A DNA stretch of 64,000 nucleotides from CAZUMW01 sp964621615 (GCA_964621615.1 CAZUMW010000016.1:22204-86203); one strand, 5' to 3'. Counted from the stretch's first letter, positions 1 through 9,471 are shown. Numbers and translations: made by a program. The notes: generated from the letters alone by a model not told the origin.

Positions 1-2
1 CA

Positions 3-878
3 GGTGCGGCCGCCAGGGCTTCGCTCTGGCTGAAGGAGCATGCGGCGGATATGTGGGAGCAGTATCGGGACAGCGCGGTCCGGGCTATGCGGTGGGCCGA
101 AAAAAAGCGCACGGAGGGATCCGTCGCGCCGTATCCGCATCAGGTCGGCGATGCGCGCAACCTTGCAGCTGCAGAGCTGTTCCGGCTGCTGGGGGACAAA
201 AAGTGGCACGGTATCTTTCTGTCAACAACGGCCTTTACCAGGCCGGGCGCGCCCGTGTATCGCTATCAGCATCATGATCAGGCAGAGGCCGCCTGGGTAT
301 ATTATAGCACCGGCCGCCCCGGCGTTAATAAGGCGGTGCAGAAAAACTGCAGCAGCGCACTTGTACGCGAAGCCGACCGCCGCATTGAAACGCAGAACAA
401 CACCGGCTTCAAATGGACCAAACACCGCTGGCGCCCGTCTGCTGCCGGCGTTTTTACACGGCCCGACTGCATCAGCGCTGTCAGGGCGCATGTTATAACC
501 GGTGACGAAAAGTACCTGCGCTGCGCTGTGCTTGCCTGCCAGACCGGTGCGGGCGCAAATCCGCTCAACATGTGTTACACCACCGGCCTGGGGCATAAAT
601 ATCCGCGCAACGTGCTGCACATCGATGCGCGCGTTTCCGGTCAGCAGCCGCCGCCCGGCCTGACCGTGTGCGGGCCGATGGACATACAGCTGTTCGGCGG
701 CAAAAAAAACCGTTATCTGCGGCTTGTGGACAGGTTCTGCTATCCGCCCACGGCATCGTGGCCGATTATTGAAAATTACCGTGATGTGTTCTGGTGGCCC
801 GGGATGTGTGAGTACACGGTGCATCAGCTTATGGCGCCCAACGCATACGTGTGGGGCTATCTTGCCGCGCGCGAATAG
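3..878 (+). CDS. GH9-like glycoside hydrolase, C-terminal part (5' end outside window)
   Basis: The frame is open to the left edge, so this is the C-terminal part of a larger protein. The visible ~290 residues form an alpha-rich repeat domain. The segment with NPLNMCYTTGLG matches the conserved (G)xNPLxxSYVTGxG block of family 9 cellulases, and the end (EYTVHQLMAPNAYVWGYLA) sits where GH9 enzymes carry the proton-donor Glu followed by NA. The usual PHHR after the NPL block is replaced by NVLHID, so substrate and activity may differ from classical endoglucanases. The catalytic Asp pair would lie outside the window. The next gene follows after 34 bases on the same strand. The family call is by eye; a related (alpha/alpha)6 glycosidase family is possible. 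Confidence 0.6.
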   Translation, partial: GAAARASLWLKEHAADMWEQYRDSAVRAMRWAEKKRTEGSVAPYPHQVGDARNLAAAELFRLLGDKKWHGIFLSTTAFTRPGAPVYRYQHHDQAEAAWVYYSTGRPGVNKAVQKNCSSALVREADRRIETQNNTGFKWTKHRWRPSAAGVFTRPDCISAVRAHVITGDEKYLRCAVLACQTGAGANPLNMCYTTGLGHKYPRNVLHIDARVSGQQPPPGLTVCGPMDIQLFGGKKNRYLRLVDRFCYPPTASWPIIENYRDVFWWPGMCEYTVHQLMAPNAYVWGYLAARE

Positions 879-912
879 AGCGGCGGCCCCGTCACATACC
901 ACGAGCGTTTAT

Positions 913-2265
913 ATGAGCGATACATACACCGATAACAGACAATACCCCCTTATCCGCCTCTGTGCGCGGGTGCTTATTATCGTATCCCTGTGCGCGAACG
1001 CGGTTTTTGCCGTTCTGCTGCTCAGCCGGGATATCCGCACCGCTATTTTTGAAAAGCTTGAAGAGCGCTTTTTTACAGCACAGGTGACCATACAGCCCGG
1101 CAGATGGCACAAAAGAAAGGGGCTCCCCGGCGGGCGGCATGCCGATGTGTTCAGAAAGCTGGAGGCAATAGGATACGTTGACGGCAAGAGCCCCGCCCCG
1201 CCCGCTGCAAACGTTACCGTATACGATCCGGACCGGGCCTTTAACGGCCTTAATCTGTATACCTCAGGCCATGCGCCGATCGCGATTCTGATGGATATGA
1301 AAGGCAGGGCGCTCCACTCCTGGCGCTATGACTTTCAAAGTGTGTGGCCCGATGCCGAGGTGCCGGACGACACGCAGAACCATCGCTTCTGGAGGCGAGT
1401 TCACCTGTGCGAGAACGGCGACCTGCTTGCGATATTCGAGGGGCTCGGGCTCATAAAGCTGGATAAGCACTCAAACCTTCTGTGGGACTATCCTGGAAGA
1501 GCCCATCATGATCTGTTTGTCATGAACGACGGTTCGATTTATGTGCTGACCCGCGAAGCGGCCCTGCATCCCCGCTACGATAAACAGTATCCGGTTCTTG
1601 AGGATTTCATATGTATACTTGACAGCCGGGGCAGAGAAGTCCGGAAAATATCGATTCTGGAGAGCATAGAGAAGTCCCGCTACAGCCCGCTGCTCAGCAT
1701 GCGCCCGGTGCGCGGCGATTTTATGCACACCAACACCCTGGAGGTTCTTGACGGCCGCCTCGCACATCGAAGCCCGGCTTTCAGCTCAGGAAATGTGCTC
1801 ATATCGATGCTCAAGCTCGACACCATCGGTATCATAAACATAGACAGGCAGCGCATGGTCTGGGCGCTCACCGGCATGTGGCGGCTCCAGCATCAGCCGA
1901 CGGTTCTCGACAGCGGCACGATGCTCATTTTCGACAATCAGGGCCACCGCGGCAAATCCCGGGTATTGGAATTCGACCCGTTCACGCAGGAAATCGCGTG
2001 GGTCTATGCCCACTCGCCCGAACAGCCGTTTTTTTCCGAGGATTGCGGCTCAAGCGCACAGCTGCCGAACGGAAATGTGCTGATATCGGAAACAAACAGC
2101 GGCAGAGCGTTTGAGGTCACCCCAGACAAAACCGTGGTCTGGGAATTCTACTCCCCGCACCGGGCGGGGGAAAACGGGCAGTTTATTGCATCCCTGTTTG
2201 AAATGATACGATTCGGGCCCGGGCGCTCCTTCGCGTGGCTTGACAGCGGCGAGCAGGAGCGCTGA
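913..2265 (+). CDS. arylsulfotransferase (ASST)-family membrane-anchored protein
   Basis: This 450-residue protein has an N-terminal hydrophobic segment (about residues 10-35, RLCARVLIIVSLCANAVFAV) that probably anchors it, followed by a PQQ-like beta-propeller. Motifs of the arylsulfotransferase family are visible: MDMKGRALHSW, HHDLFVMNDGSIYVL, a HTNTLEVL stretch, and repeated 'LPNGNVLISE' and 'FDNQGHRG' blades. Family members move sulfate between phenolic substrates in the periplasm; many homologues have unknown substrates. I chose the ATG at 913 because it follows the upstream stop and gives a plausible membrane N-terminus; the Shine-Dalgarno is weak. It ends 5 bases before the next gene, so the two are probably co-transcribed. 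Confidence 0.7.
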   Translation: MSDTYTDNRQYPLIRLCARVLIIVSLCANAVFAVLLLSRDIRTAIFEKLEERFFTAQVTIQPGRWHKRKGLPGGRHADVFRKLEAIGYVDGKSPAPPAANVTVYDPDRAFNGLNLYTSGHAPIAILMDMKGRALHSWRYDFQSVWPDAEVPDDTQNHRFWRRVHLCENGDLLAIFEGLGLIKLDKHSNLLWDYPGRAHHDLFVMNDGSIYVLTREAALHPRYDKQYPVLEDFICILDSRGREVRKISILESIEKSRYSPLLSMRPVRGDFMHTNTLEVLDGRLAHRSPAFSSGNVLISMLKLDTIGIINIDRQRMVWALTGMWRLQHQPTVLDSGTMLIFDNQGHRGKSRVLEFDPFTQEIAWVYAHSPEQPFFSEDCGSSAQLPNGNVLISETNSGRAFEVTPDKTVVWEFYSPHRAGENGQFIASLFEMIRFGPGRSFAWLDSGEQER

Positions 2266-2270
2266 CTGGG

Positions 2271-3599
2271 GTGGGGGAGCACTGTCACTGCCGACAGCAG
2301 CAGCGGGGTACTGTAACGATGAGCGATGCAGCAGGGGCTGCAGAAAGCCGGTCCGACATTGTGTGCGCTGTGGTGATTGGCGGCCTGCTGCTCGGCTACG
2401 GTGCGCTTGTGGTGATCTGCTCGGTCAATATACCGTACCTGGATGACTTTGACGCCATTCTCCGCTTTATGAATGCATACGCTGCAGCGGACGATGTGCC
2501 GGATCGCGTCAGCCTTGTCTTCAGCAGCCATTATGACCACAGGATTGCCTTTGCGCGGATCGCGTCTCTGGCAGTGTATTACCTCGGCGGAAGCGTCAAT
2601 TTTAAAGCGCTTATATTGATCGGAAACGCGGCGCTGGCGGGCATCATAGGCGTGCTGTATGCCGGGTGGGCGCCGGCCGCCCCTTCGCGGCACACAGTCT
2701 GCTGGTTTTTGCCGGCTGCGTTTATGCTGCTGCAGCCGCAGTTTCACGAAACCATCTTCTGGGGCATGGCTGCGCTGCAAAACATTCCGGTCCTTTTTTT
2801 TTCATGCGCCGCGCTTTATCTGGCATCCTTCGGGACACGCCTCCGGCACAGGGCGGGGGCTCTGATCCTTGCCGCCGCCGCTATGCTGACGTCGGGCAGC
2901 GGATGCGCAGCCGTTATCGTCTGCTGCGGCGTGATTGCCTGCCGGAGCGCGCGCCTGCAGGCCGCTGCGTGGGTGTGCGCGGGGCTTGGGCTTCTGTATC
3001 TTTATTACAGCACCGGCGCGCCCCTGCAGCACGCTTCACCCGGCGCTGCGCTTGAGCGCCCCGGGACCCTGGCGCTCTATATGCTTATATTTATGGGCGC
3101 CGCCTTCGTGCCTGCCGTATACGCCTGGGCTGCCGGCGCCTGCCTTCTGGCCTGGTTTGTTTTTCTTACCGCCCGCCGCTACTACCGGACAAACCTGTTT
3201 CTGTACGCCGTGTACTGCTTTCTCCTGCTGACGGCAGCAGCCGCTGCGCTGGGGAGGTCTCATTACGGCTTTGAGCAGGCGCTGGCCTCGCGGTATCGCA
3301 TTTGCTCCTCACTGCTGGGCATTACCGCCTACCTCTGCCTGGCAACCCTGCTTCCGGGAGCGGTGCAGCGCGGCACTGCGGCCCTGTGCAGGCGCATCAT
3401 CATTGCAGCGGCGCTGGCCTACTGGGCGGTATCCTGCGCGGTGTATATCCCGCGCATTGTTCACCACAGAGACCGGCTTCTTGCCGCACACCGCCCGGAG
3501 CGCGGCAGCCCCGCGTATGCCTATCCCGATCGCGATGCGGCCGGGAGCATCATCGCAGAGTGCCGGCGGCGGGGAACCTATGTTTTGCCGGAGCGGTGA
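2271..3599 (+). CDS. polytopic membrane protein, glycosyltransferase-like or DUF6056-like
   Basis: A 442-residue, strongly hydrophobic protein with roughly nine to ten membrane segments. After the first segment comes NIPYLDDFDAILRFMNAY, which resembles the acidic periplasmic loop seen in GT-C type glycosyltransferases and DUF6056-like membrane proteins; the acidic D-D-x-D could be metal or substrate binding. The GTG at 2271 has an AGGAG about 11 bases upstream and lies just after the preceding stop; an in-frame ATG at 2319 (MSDAAG) is the alternative start. It is probably translated with the sulfotransferase-like gene upstream and could act on a cell-surface glycan. The function is not established from sequence. 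Confidence 0.55.
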   Translation: MGEHCHCRQQQRGTVTMSDAAGAAESRSDIVCAVVIGGLLLGYGALVVICSVNIPYLDDFDAILRFMNAYAAADDVPDRVSLVFSSHYDHRIAFARIASLAVYYLGGSVNFKALILIGNAALAGIIGVLYAGWAPAAPSRHTVCWFLPAAFMLLQPQFHETIFWGMAALQNIPVLFFSCAALYLASFGTRLRHRAGALILAAAAMLTSGSGCAAVIVCCGVIACRSARLQAAAWVCAGLGLLYLYYSTGAPLQHASPGAALERPGTLALYMLIFMGAAFVPAVYAWAAGACLLAWFVFLTARRYYRTNLFLYAVYCFLLLTAAAAALGRSHYGFEQALASRYRICSSLLGITAYLCLATLLPGAVQRGTAALCRRIIIAAALAYWAVSCAVYIPRIVHHRDRLLAAHRPERGSPAYAYPDRDAAGSIIAECRRRGTYVLPER

Positions 3600-4811
3600 T
3601 CAGGGCCCCTCATGCGGATGCGCATCCGGCATGAACCGCTCATATACTGCACTCCAATGCTCATGAAACGATGCAGGCGAAAACACTGACGTGACGCGCT
3701 CCCTGCCGCGATTGCCCATCTGCTCTCGCGCCCTGCCGTCTTTAAGCAGGCTGCATATTGCCTTCGCCATGTCCTCCACGCGATTCGGCGAAACCAGCAG
3801 CCCCGTTTCCTGGTGCTGTATCATTTCCGTACAGCCGCCCGATGCAAATGCAACGACCGGCCTGCCGGCAGCCATTGCTTCAAGAACAACGGTCGGAAAC
3901 GGATCAGGCTGTATTGAGGGCAGAACAAACACATCAAGCGCATCAAGCACTGCAGGAACATCGCTTCTAAAATCGCTGATTATAACCGATCGGGACATGC
4001 CGAGCCGCTGCGCGCTCTTGCGCAGCGCATCAACAAGGCCCTCCCGGCCGGGCAGCGTTCCCCCGACGATTGCAAAGCGGGTACCGGGCAGCTCGCGCAC
4101 AACGTGCTGTGCGGCCTGGAGAAACGCTTCCTGCCCCTTCCAGTGACTTATGCGGCCGATCATGCCGACCAGCAGGTCGGTGCCGCGCACCCCCCACTGC
4201 TGCCGGACAGCGCTGCCGGCTCCCGCAGCGCCTGTGAAACGCCCGGGGTCGATGCCGTTGTGAATCACCGCCGTTTTTTCCGCGCAGCGTGCGCGCCCGC
4301 CGCACAGATGGCGGCGGGTTGCCTCAGACACCGTCACAGCCAGAGCGGAAAGATGCGGCACACACCACGACAGCCACATGCGCAGGAGCGCGGGCTTCAC
4401 AATAATTTCGTGTATGTGCCAGATGTGCGGCCTGCCTGTAATGCGCGCGGCCAGCGCGCCGGCAAGGACGGCTGCAGTATTGGTCTGAACAATATCAACC
4501 GATTCGCGCCGTATGAGCCTCGACAGAAAAAAAACCGATCCGGCAAGGCGCGTAAGATACAGGGCGAGTCCCCACGGCGTGAAGTATTGCCTTCGCAGCA
4601 CTGCCAGCTTGTAGTGTGCGGTTTTAACGCCGTGCTGCTGCAGCGCTTCGGTCAGCTGGCCGCTGTATGGTATGTCGGTGGGCAGCACGACAATTGGACG
4701 GAAGCGCTGCGGGCTGAGCCCCCGGATCAGCTGCAGCAGGATAAAATCCGCACCGTACATTTCATCGCTTGAGTGAACGTAAAGCAGGGTTGCGGGGGCA
4801 GGGCTTTGCAT
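3600..4811 (-). CDS. glycosyltransferase family 4 (GT-B fold)
   Basis: 403 residues. The N-terminal Rossmann domain has the acceptor-side pattern YVHSSDEMYGADFILLQL and the middle carries the GMIGRISHWKGQE block typical of GT4 enzymes. The donor-binding EX7E motif is in PDPFPTVVLEAMAAGRPVV followed by GGCTEMI. Such enzymes transfer a sugar from a nucleotide-sugar donor to lipid-linked or surface glycans at the inner membrane. The gene begins 22 bases after the stop of the BACON/CFI-box gene, so they may share a transcript. Its stop codon abuts the stop of the convergent membrane-protein gene with no spacing. The start ATG lacks a strong ribosome site. Confidence 0.8.
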   Translation of the reverse strand: MQSPAPATLLYVHSSDEMYGADFILLQLIRGLSPQRFRPIVVLPTDIPYSGQLTEALQQHGVKTAHYKLAVLRRQYFTPWGLALYLTRLAGSVFFLSRLIRRESVDIVQTNTAAVLAGALAARITGRPHIWHIHEIIVKPALLRMWLSWCVPHLSALAVTVSEATRRHLCGGRARCAEKTAVIHNGIDPGRFTGAAGAGSAVRQQWGVRGTDLLVGMIGRISHWKGQEAFLQAAQHVVRELPGTRFAIVGGTLPGREGLVDALRKSAQRLGMSRSVIISDFRSDVPAVLDALDVFVLPSIQPDPFPTVVLEAMAAGRPVVAFASGGCTEMIQHQETGLLVSPNRVEDMAKAICSLLKDGRAREQMGNRGRERVTSVFSPASFHEHWSAVYERFMPDAHPHEGP

Positions 4812-4833
4812 AGGCAGCTAACAATAAATATAT

Positions 4834-5877
4834 TTACTTGTTTGAGGCTTCTGCGCAGGAGATGCTTTGTGCGCCGGATGAGCGATTTCTGTCAGCGGCC
4901 CCGGGGGGCAGCATCCCGGCGGCAGCCGGCAGCAGCAGCTCGAGCGCCGCCCTGATGCGCTTCCTGCACCGCGGATGCGCTTTTAAATAGGTTATGCACA
5001 GAGCGCTGTGCTGATAATACAGCTTCGCCAAGCGCCTGCCTGCCGGCGTGTGCAATAAAACGGCGTCCCTGAGCGCCCTTATAATTTCAAGCCGGGGGTC
5101 CCGGCTGCCGAGGATGTATTCAGCTGCGCAGATATGGTCAGGGCCTGTGCTGCCGACGTTCATTTTTATATCGACGGCGCGCTCGGCCGCGTAGCTGTCG
5201 CTTGAAAGGCCGAGGGTTACCGAAGCCCGGTACTCGCCGGGAGACAGCCCCTGCCTCGTAACGGTAATAAGAACCGTTTCATTGTCGCCGGCCCTGATAT
5301 CACCTGTGACAGGGCTCACAGACATCCACTGCCCGCCCGCACTTTGCCCGTAGGAAACAGATGCTTCCCAGCTGACCACGTCAGCCGAGGGATTGATAAT
5401 GGTAAATGACGTGCTGTTGTCTCCGGTGCCAAGGGTAACGGACCCCGGGCTCACAGCAGGCCAGAGAACATCCATATTCAGCGTCACGTTGGCGCTGCCG
5501 CCGTTTGAGGTGATGGGAATGATTGCCGTATATATCCCCTCCGGAAGCTCCTCCCGGTCGACAGACACCGTTGCATTGTCTGCGAATTCAGTTTCCCCCG
5601 ACAGGGGGGCCACGGCCTCAATCCATCCTGTGCCCTTTTTATACACAATCTCGCCGATGCTCCAGCTGAGGATTCCCCCGCCGGCGTTTTCTATTTCAAG
5701 CTTCAGCTCCGGCTCCGTGCTGTACATAAAAACATATTCTGTAACCGCCAGCGCGGGCACGCCGAACGTGTTTGCCGCCCCCGCGCCGGGGACAGCCGCC
5801 TGGCGGGCGGCGGTGCTGCCTGCACAGAGCGCTGCTGCGGCCATGAACATCAAGACAAAAGAAGCCGTGCGTTTCAT
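4834..5877 (-). CDS. secreted BACON-repeat protein with CFI-box-type C-terminal domain
   Basis: 347 residues with a Sec signal peptide (MKRTASFVLMFMAAAALCAG). Residues about 40-240 hold two immunoglobulin-like BACON-type repeats, recognisable from 'LSWSIGEI..', 'PEGIYTAIIPITSNGGSANVTLNM' and 'LSPGEYRASVTLGLSS'. The C-terminus (CAAEYILGSRDPRLEIIR, then LAKLYYQHSALC) matches the pattern of the CFI-box C-terminal domain, an approximately 80-residue helical domain found at the ends of secreted bacterial proteins. BACON domains usually mediate carbohydrate or protein binding, so this is likely a surface or extracellular binding protein. Its leader contains two hairpins, one with a U-run (see 5937-5967). 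Specific ligand unknown. Confidence 0.7.
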   Translation of the reverse strand: MKRTASFVLMFMAAAALCAGSTAARQAAVPGAGAANTFGVPALAVTEYVFMYSTEPELKLEIENAGGGILSWSIGEIVYKKGTGWIEAVAPLSGETEFADNATVSVDREELPEGIYTAIIPITSNGGSANVTLNMDVLWPAVSPGSVTLGTGDNSTSFTIINPSADVVSWEASVSYGQSAGGQWMSVSPVTGDIRAGDNETVLITVTRQGLSPGEYRASVTLGLSSDSYAAERAVDIKMNVGSTGPDHICAAEYILGSRDPRLEIIRALRDAVLLHTPAGRRLAKLYYQHSALCITYLKAHPRCRKRIRAALELLLPAAAGMLPPGAADRNRSSGAQSISCAEASNK

Positions 5878-5936
5878 ATTCTGCCGGAATAGGTGTATAT
5901 GTGTTCTTTAAACAGGGCTATTCCCTGCAATCGCTC

Positions 5937-5967
5937 AAAAAAACAGCCCCCCGGAGCGGGGTGGCTG
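5937..5967 (-). terminator. rho-independent terminator/attenuator in leader of BACON gene
   Basis: On the minus strand a GC-rich hairpin (arms 5944-5953 and 5957-5967, CAGCC/GGCTG extended by CCCCG/CGGGG) is followed immediately by seven U residues. A second small hairpin, CAGGG-CTATT-CCCTG (5913-5927), lies between it and the start codon at 5877. There is no minus-strand gene just upstream to terminate, so it may attenuate the BACON gene or end a short leader RNA. Confidence 0.6.
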
Positions 5968-6087
5968 CGAGCTTATGGTGAGCAGTTATATGTTATCATA
6001 ATAGTGAAGCGCTGTTTAGTCCATGTTTTTTACGGGGTTTTCAATCAGCCGCACATACGGCTTCGCATCACCGCCCGGCCTTTTGCC

Positions 6088-6116
6088 TTGACACAGCGGA
6101 GCGGCTCTATTATTTT
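6088..6116 (+). promoter_or_regulatory. sigma70-type promoter for the radical SAM gene
   Basis: TTGACA (6088-6093), a 17-base spacer and TATTTT (6111-6116). It lies about 95 bases upstream of the start at 6212. The rest of the 5878-6211 gap holds only the minus-strand hairpins described separately; I see no gene in it. Confidence 0.6.
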
Positions 6117-6211
6117 AAATTCCAGCGTTTACAAACAGCCTCTGTCCCCGGCTGCATGCGATGCGGCCGGGAGCTGAGATCTGCTGCGCTATGGCTCCCG
6201 TCTGTTTTTCT

Positions 6212-7567
6212 ATGAAAATATTTTTAGTATACCCTGTTATCGATTCCCCTCAGGACATCGCGTACAGCTACGGCCTTGGCTACATCTGTGCTGTGCTGCA
6301 GCAGGAAAGCCGGCACAGCATTTCCTATATTCCGCTGAAATCAGGCGAAGATGTTGCAGCACTCTATGAAAAGGTGCAAAACGAGCATCCGCAGCTGACC
6401 GCGTTCTCCTGCACCACCTCTCAGTTTCCCCATGTAAAACAGATCGCCCGGCATCTCAAAGCCATTTCAGATACATTCATTGTGTGCGGCGGCGTCCACG
6501 CAACGCTTCAGCCGGATGTGATCTGCGAGTGCCCGTATATCGATGCCGTCATCAGGGGCGAAGGGGAGTTCCCGATGCGCGAGCTCGCCGCTGCGCTCGA
6601 GCGCAATGAGCCGTATGAACATATAAAAAATCTATGGGTCAGAGCCGATGGCGGCATTGTGAAAAACAGCATACGTCCGCTGATACGCGATCTGGACCGG
6701 CTCCCCTTTCCCGACAAGACAGCCCTTGATTACCAGCGAGTCATCGATGAGGCAGGCGGCGTGAACAGGTTCATTTTCAGCCGGGGTTGCCCCTTTGAGT
6801 GCTCGTACTGCTCAAACAAGGCGCTTTCCGGTCTTTACGGCAGCGGCCCGTATTTCCGGCAGCGCTCGCCGCAGAGCGCGATACGAGAAATACAGCTCGA
6901 CATGGAAAAGTACTCGTTCCGGTTTGTCACATTTGATGATGATACCATGTCGCTCAACAAAAGCTGGTTTTACGAGTTTTTTTCGCTGTATGCGCAGCAC
7001 ATACACTATCCCTTCAGGTGCAACCTGCGCGTCGGGACGGTGGATGAGGACATGATACGGCTGCTGAAGGATGCCGGCGTAAATAATGTCGCCATAGGAA
7101 TCGAGCACGGCAACGAGCGATTCAGAAAAGAGGTGCTGAAGCGGAACATGTCCAACCGGGACATTGTAGAGCTGTTCAGGCTCTGTGCGCGCTACGGCGT
7201 GAAGACGGAGGAGTTTATCATGGTGGGCTTTCCGTATGAAACAAAACAGCTGTTTCTCGACACGGTAAAGCTGTGCAGAGCGGTGTCCGCAAAGGGGGGC
7301 ACGGTTATATTTCACCCCTACCCGAAAACAGAGCTGGGGGAGCTGTGCGCACAGAACGGCTGGCTTCCTGAAAAGGATCATTTCCGTGAGCGGGAAGAGG
7401 CGGTGATCAGCTACCCGGCATTCTCAAAAGAGGACATACAGATGTGCAATGATGTATCGTGGTTTCTGATCCGGTATAAATTTATACCCCTGTTCGTCCC
7501 CCTGAAATGCTCGCTGTTTCTTTGCAAATCCCTCAGAAAAATCAAGCGCGCACTTCCCGGCTTTTAG
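6212..7567 (+). CDS. B12-binding-domain radical SAM protein
   Basis: 451 residues. The N-terminus (MKIFLVYPVIDS, then ..YGLGYICAVLQ, CGGVHATLQP and EGEFPMREL) is a cobalamin-binding Rossmann domain, though the strict DxHxxG motif is not obvious. The radical SAM core starts at about residue 190 with RGCPFECSYCSNK, the CX3CX2C ligand set for the 4Fe-4S cluster that cleaves S-adenosylmethionine, followed by FVTFDDDTMSLNKSW and AGVNNVAIGIEHGNE. Relatives methylate, rearrange or cyclise inert carbons in lipids, tetrapyrroles and natural products. I preferred the ATG at 6212 over the longer start at 6161 because the fold begins there. Substrate unknown; it stands alone rather than in a clear operon. 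Confidence 0.85.
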   Translation: MKIFLVYPVIDSPQDIAYSYGLGYICAVLQQESRHSISYIPLKSGEDVAALYEKVQNEHPQLTAFSCTTSQFPHVKQIARHLKAISDTFIVCGGVHATLQPDVICECPYIDAVIRGEGEFPMRELAAALERNEPYEHIKNLWVRADGGIVKNSIRPLIRDLDRLPFPDKTALDYQRVIDEAGGVNRFIFSRGCPFECSYCSNKALSGLYGSGPYFRQRSPQSAIREIQLDMEKYSFRFVTFDDDTMSLNKSWFYEFFSLYAQHIHYPFRCNLRVGTVDEDMIRLLKDAGVNNVAIGIEHGNERFRKEVLKRNMSNRDIVELFRLCARYGVKTEEFIMVGFPYETKQLFLDTVKLCRAVSAKGGTVIFHPYPKTELGELCAQNGWLPEKDHFREREEAVISYPAFSKEDIQMCNDVSWFLIRYKFIPLFVPLKCSLFLCKSLRKIKRALPGF

Positions 7568-7590
7568 AAACCGGCACAATCGCGGCCGGA

Positions 7591-9471
7591 TCAGCGCGCG
7601 GTCAGCCGGTATATCAGCCGCGGCGTCGCCGTGACCGGCCCGTGAAAGGTGGAAATGCCGTACAGATCCACATCCTCGATCATGTAGTAATAGGCAACAC
7701 CGTTTGTGCGGCCGCTGTCGAGAAACCGGTAAGCAGCCCCGGAAACCGGACCGCCCCGAGCGGCGATCAGCTGCTCATTGATTTTTTCGTAGCTGCCGTC
7801 TGCAGTCGCTGCCCGGTAAATGTTGAACCCCTGGGTGTATATTTCAGATGCGGTCGACCACTCGACAAGCACGCTTCTGTCTGCGGGTGCAGCGGTAAGC
7901 GAGCTGAGCTCAATAAGCACCGGGTCGCATATCGGGTAAAAATCCAGATCTGCTGCCTGCGCAGCGACATCGGCGGTGCCGACCTCCACCCTGCAGCTGA
8001 AATGCGGCAGATCGTTGTCAAGCACGGCCGGGCTGCCGGTTTCCTGCGTATATGCAATGTCTGCAAGCCTGATATCGCTCGATTCAATGACGATGTCACA
8101 TTCATCAAAAGGAATTTCCCCTTTTTTGTCGAGCTTCACAACGATCATGTCATCGCTGCGCGAGCCGTAATCAAATGAGCTGCCGGCAAACACGTAGCCG
8201 CTGTCCATGGCCTGCAGAAACGGATCCGGCCAGTAGCCGGTCCGGCCGAACTTTTTGCGCCACATCAGGGAGCCGTCCGAAGCAACCTTCAAAAGAAACC
8301 CGCTCGGAGCGCCGGCGGATTCATATGTTCCGATGATTATGCATCCCCCGTCGGCCGTGGATTCAACGTAATTGAAATTTATGGTTTCAGTGCCTGCCTG
8401 ATTAACCACTTTTTTCATCCATTGAATTTCACCGCCGGCATTCAGCTTTGTTATGGACTTTTTCCATACCCGGGGGCTTTCTTCAAAAATGCCGTTTATA
8501 ATAAAGCCGCCGTCAGCGCACCGGTGAATCTGAACCGGCCGCTCTGCTGCTCCCGTTTGTCCGTAGCTGTGCTGCCAGACAAGGGCGCCGTTTTTGTCGA
8601 GCTTCATGAACATCAGATCCTGTTCGCCTCCGCCGCCGAAATTGCCCACTAAATCGCAGCCGGCGATCATGTATCCGCCGTCGCTTGTGTGAACGGTGTC
8701 CAGGGCCCATTCTGTTTTGTCTTTCGTGCCGATGCTTTTCTGCATCTGCACTGTCCCGTTTATGTCTATTTTGCGAAACAGCACGTCAACCGAGCCGTTT
8801 GCTTCGGCATAGCCGGTTCCCGCACCTGCATAGCCGCCGCTTGAAGAGGCCCGGTACCAATATGTCCAGTAGTTGTTCGAATATCCGGTAACCTGCTTCC
8901 AGAGCACAGTGCCGTCCTGCGCCAGGCTGATTAAAAAATAATCTTTATACTGGTTGGCTGTATCGTGTGTGTGGTGTCCCTCAAGAAGGTATTCACCTCC
9001 CTCGGTCAGCCGAACCGCATCGACCCAGACCTGCACATCGGGCAGCGTAAAATCTTTCTTCCACACCAGTGACCCGCTCTGGTCTGTTTTGAATACATAG
9101 TACACCCTGTCGCCGGTTGCCGCACACTGCCCGTAGGCGCTGACGATATAGCCCCCGTCCCGGGCCGCCTGTATCGACTGAATTCTGTCCTCCCTGTCCG
9201 GAATGCCGTACCGCATGGTCCACTCCGGGGTGCCTTCATTGTCCATCTTCACGATGAGAAGATCGAGCTCTTTGTCCCCGGAGGCCTGATCGGCGACAGA
9301 GCAGCCGCCTCCCACGATATAGCCGCCGTCGTCGGTAATCTCAAGGTAGGTCCCCCATTCATAATCCTGCTCATCACCATAGACATTGGCCCAGGTCATT
9401 TGGCCGGCGGAGGCGGTCGCAGCCGGGCAAATCAGGATTGCGGCGCATATAGCTGACAGTAACGTTCGCAT
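7591..9471 (-). CDS. secreted repeat protein (beta-propeller-like, GGYIVxG repeats)
   Basis: 626 residues starting at 9471, where GGAGAAATC precedes the ATG and the signal peptide MRTLLSAICAAILICPAATASA begins. An upstream in-frame start (9576) is not supported by these. The body is made of about eight ~45-55-residue repeats with the pattern 'T.DGGYIVxG....D.dlLivKxDxxGxxxWxxxyG', as in large secreted propeller-like repeat proteins. The C-terminus (about residue 520 on: 'VLVEWSTASEIYTQGFNIYRA') is a fibronectin-III-like domain of the type often seen next to cell-surface sorting regions. No catalytic motif seen; probably extracellular or surface binding. A promoter candidate lies at 9624-9653. 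Confidence 0.7.
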   Translation of the reverse strand: MRTLLSAICAAILICPAATASAGQMTWANVYGDEQDYEWGTYLEITDDGGYIVGGGCSVADQASGDKELDLLIVKMDNEGTPEWTMRYGIPDREDRIQSIQAARDGGYIVSAYGQCAATGDRVYYVFKTDQSGSLVWKKDFTLPDVQVWVDAVRLTEGGEYLLEGHHTHDTANQYKDYFLISLAQDGTVLWKQVTGYSNNYWTYWYRASSSGGYAGAGTGYAEANGSVDVLFRKIDINGTVQMQKSIGTKDKTEWALDTVHTSDGGYMIAGCDLVGNFGGGGEQDLMFMKLDKNGALVWQHSYGQTGAAERPVQIHRCADGGFIINGIFEESPRVWKKSITKLNAGGEIQWMKKVVNQAGTETINFNYVESTADGGCIIIGTYESAGAPSGFLLKVASDGSLMWRKKFGRTGYWPDPFLQAMDSGYVFAGSSFDYGSRSDDMIVVKLDKKGEIPFDECDIVIESSDIRLADIAYTQETGSPAVLDNDLPHFSCRVEVGTADVAAQAADLDFYPICDPVLIELSSLTAAPADRSVLVEWSTASEIYTQGFNIYRAATADGSYEKINEQLIAARGGPVSGAAYRFLDSGRTNGVAYYYMIEDVDLYGISTFHGPVTATPRLIYRLTAR

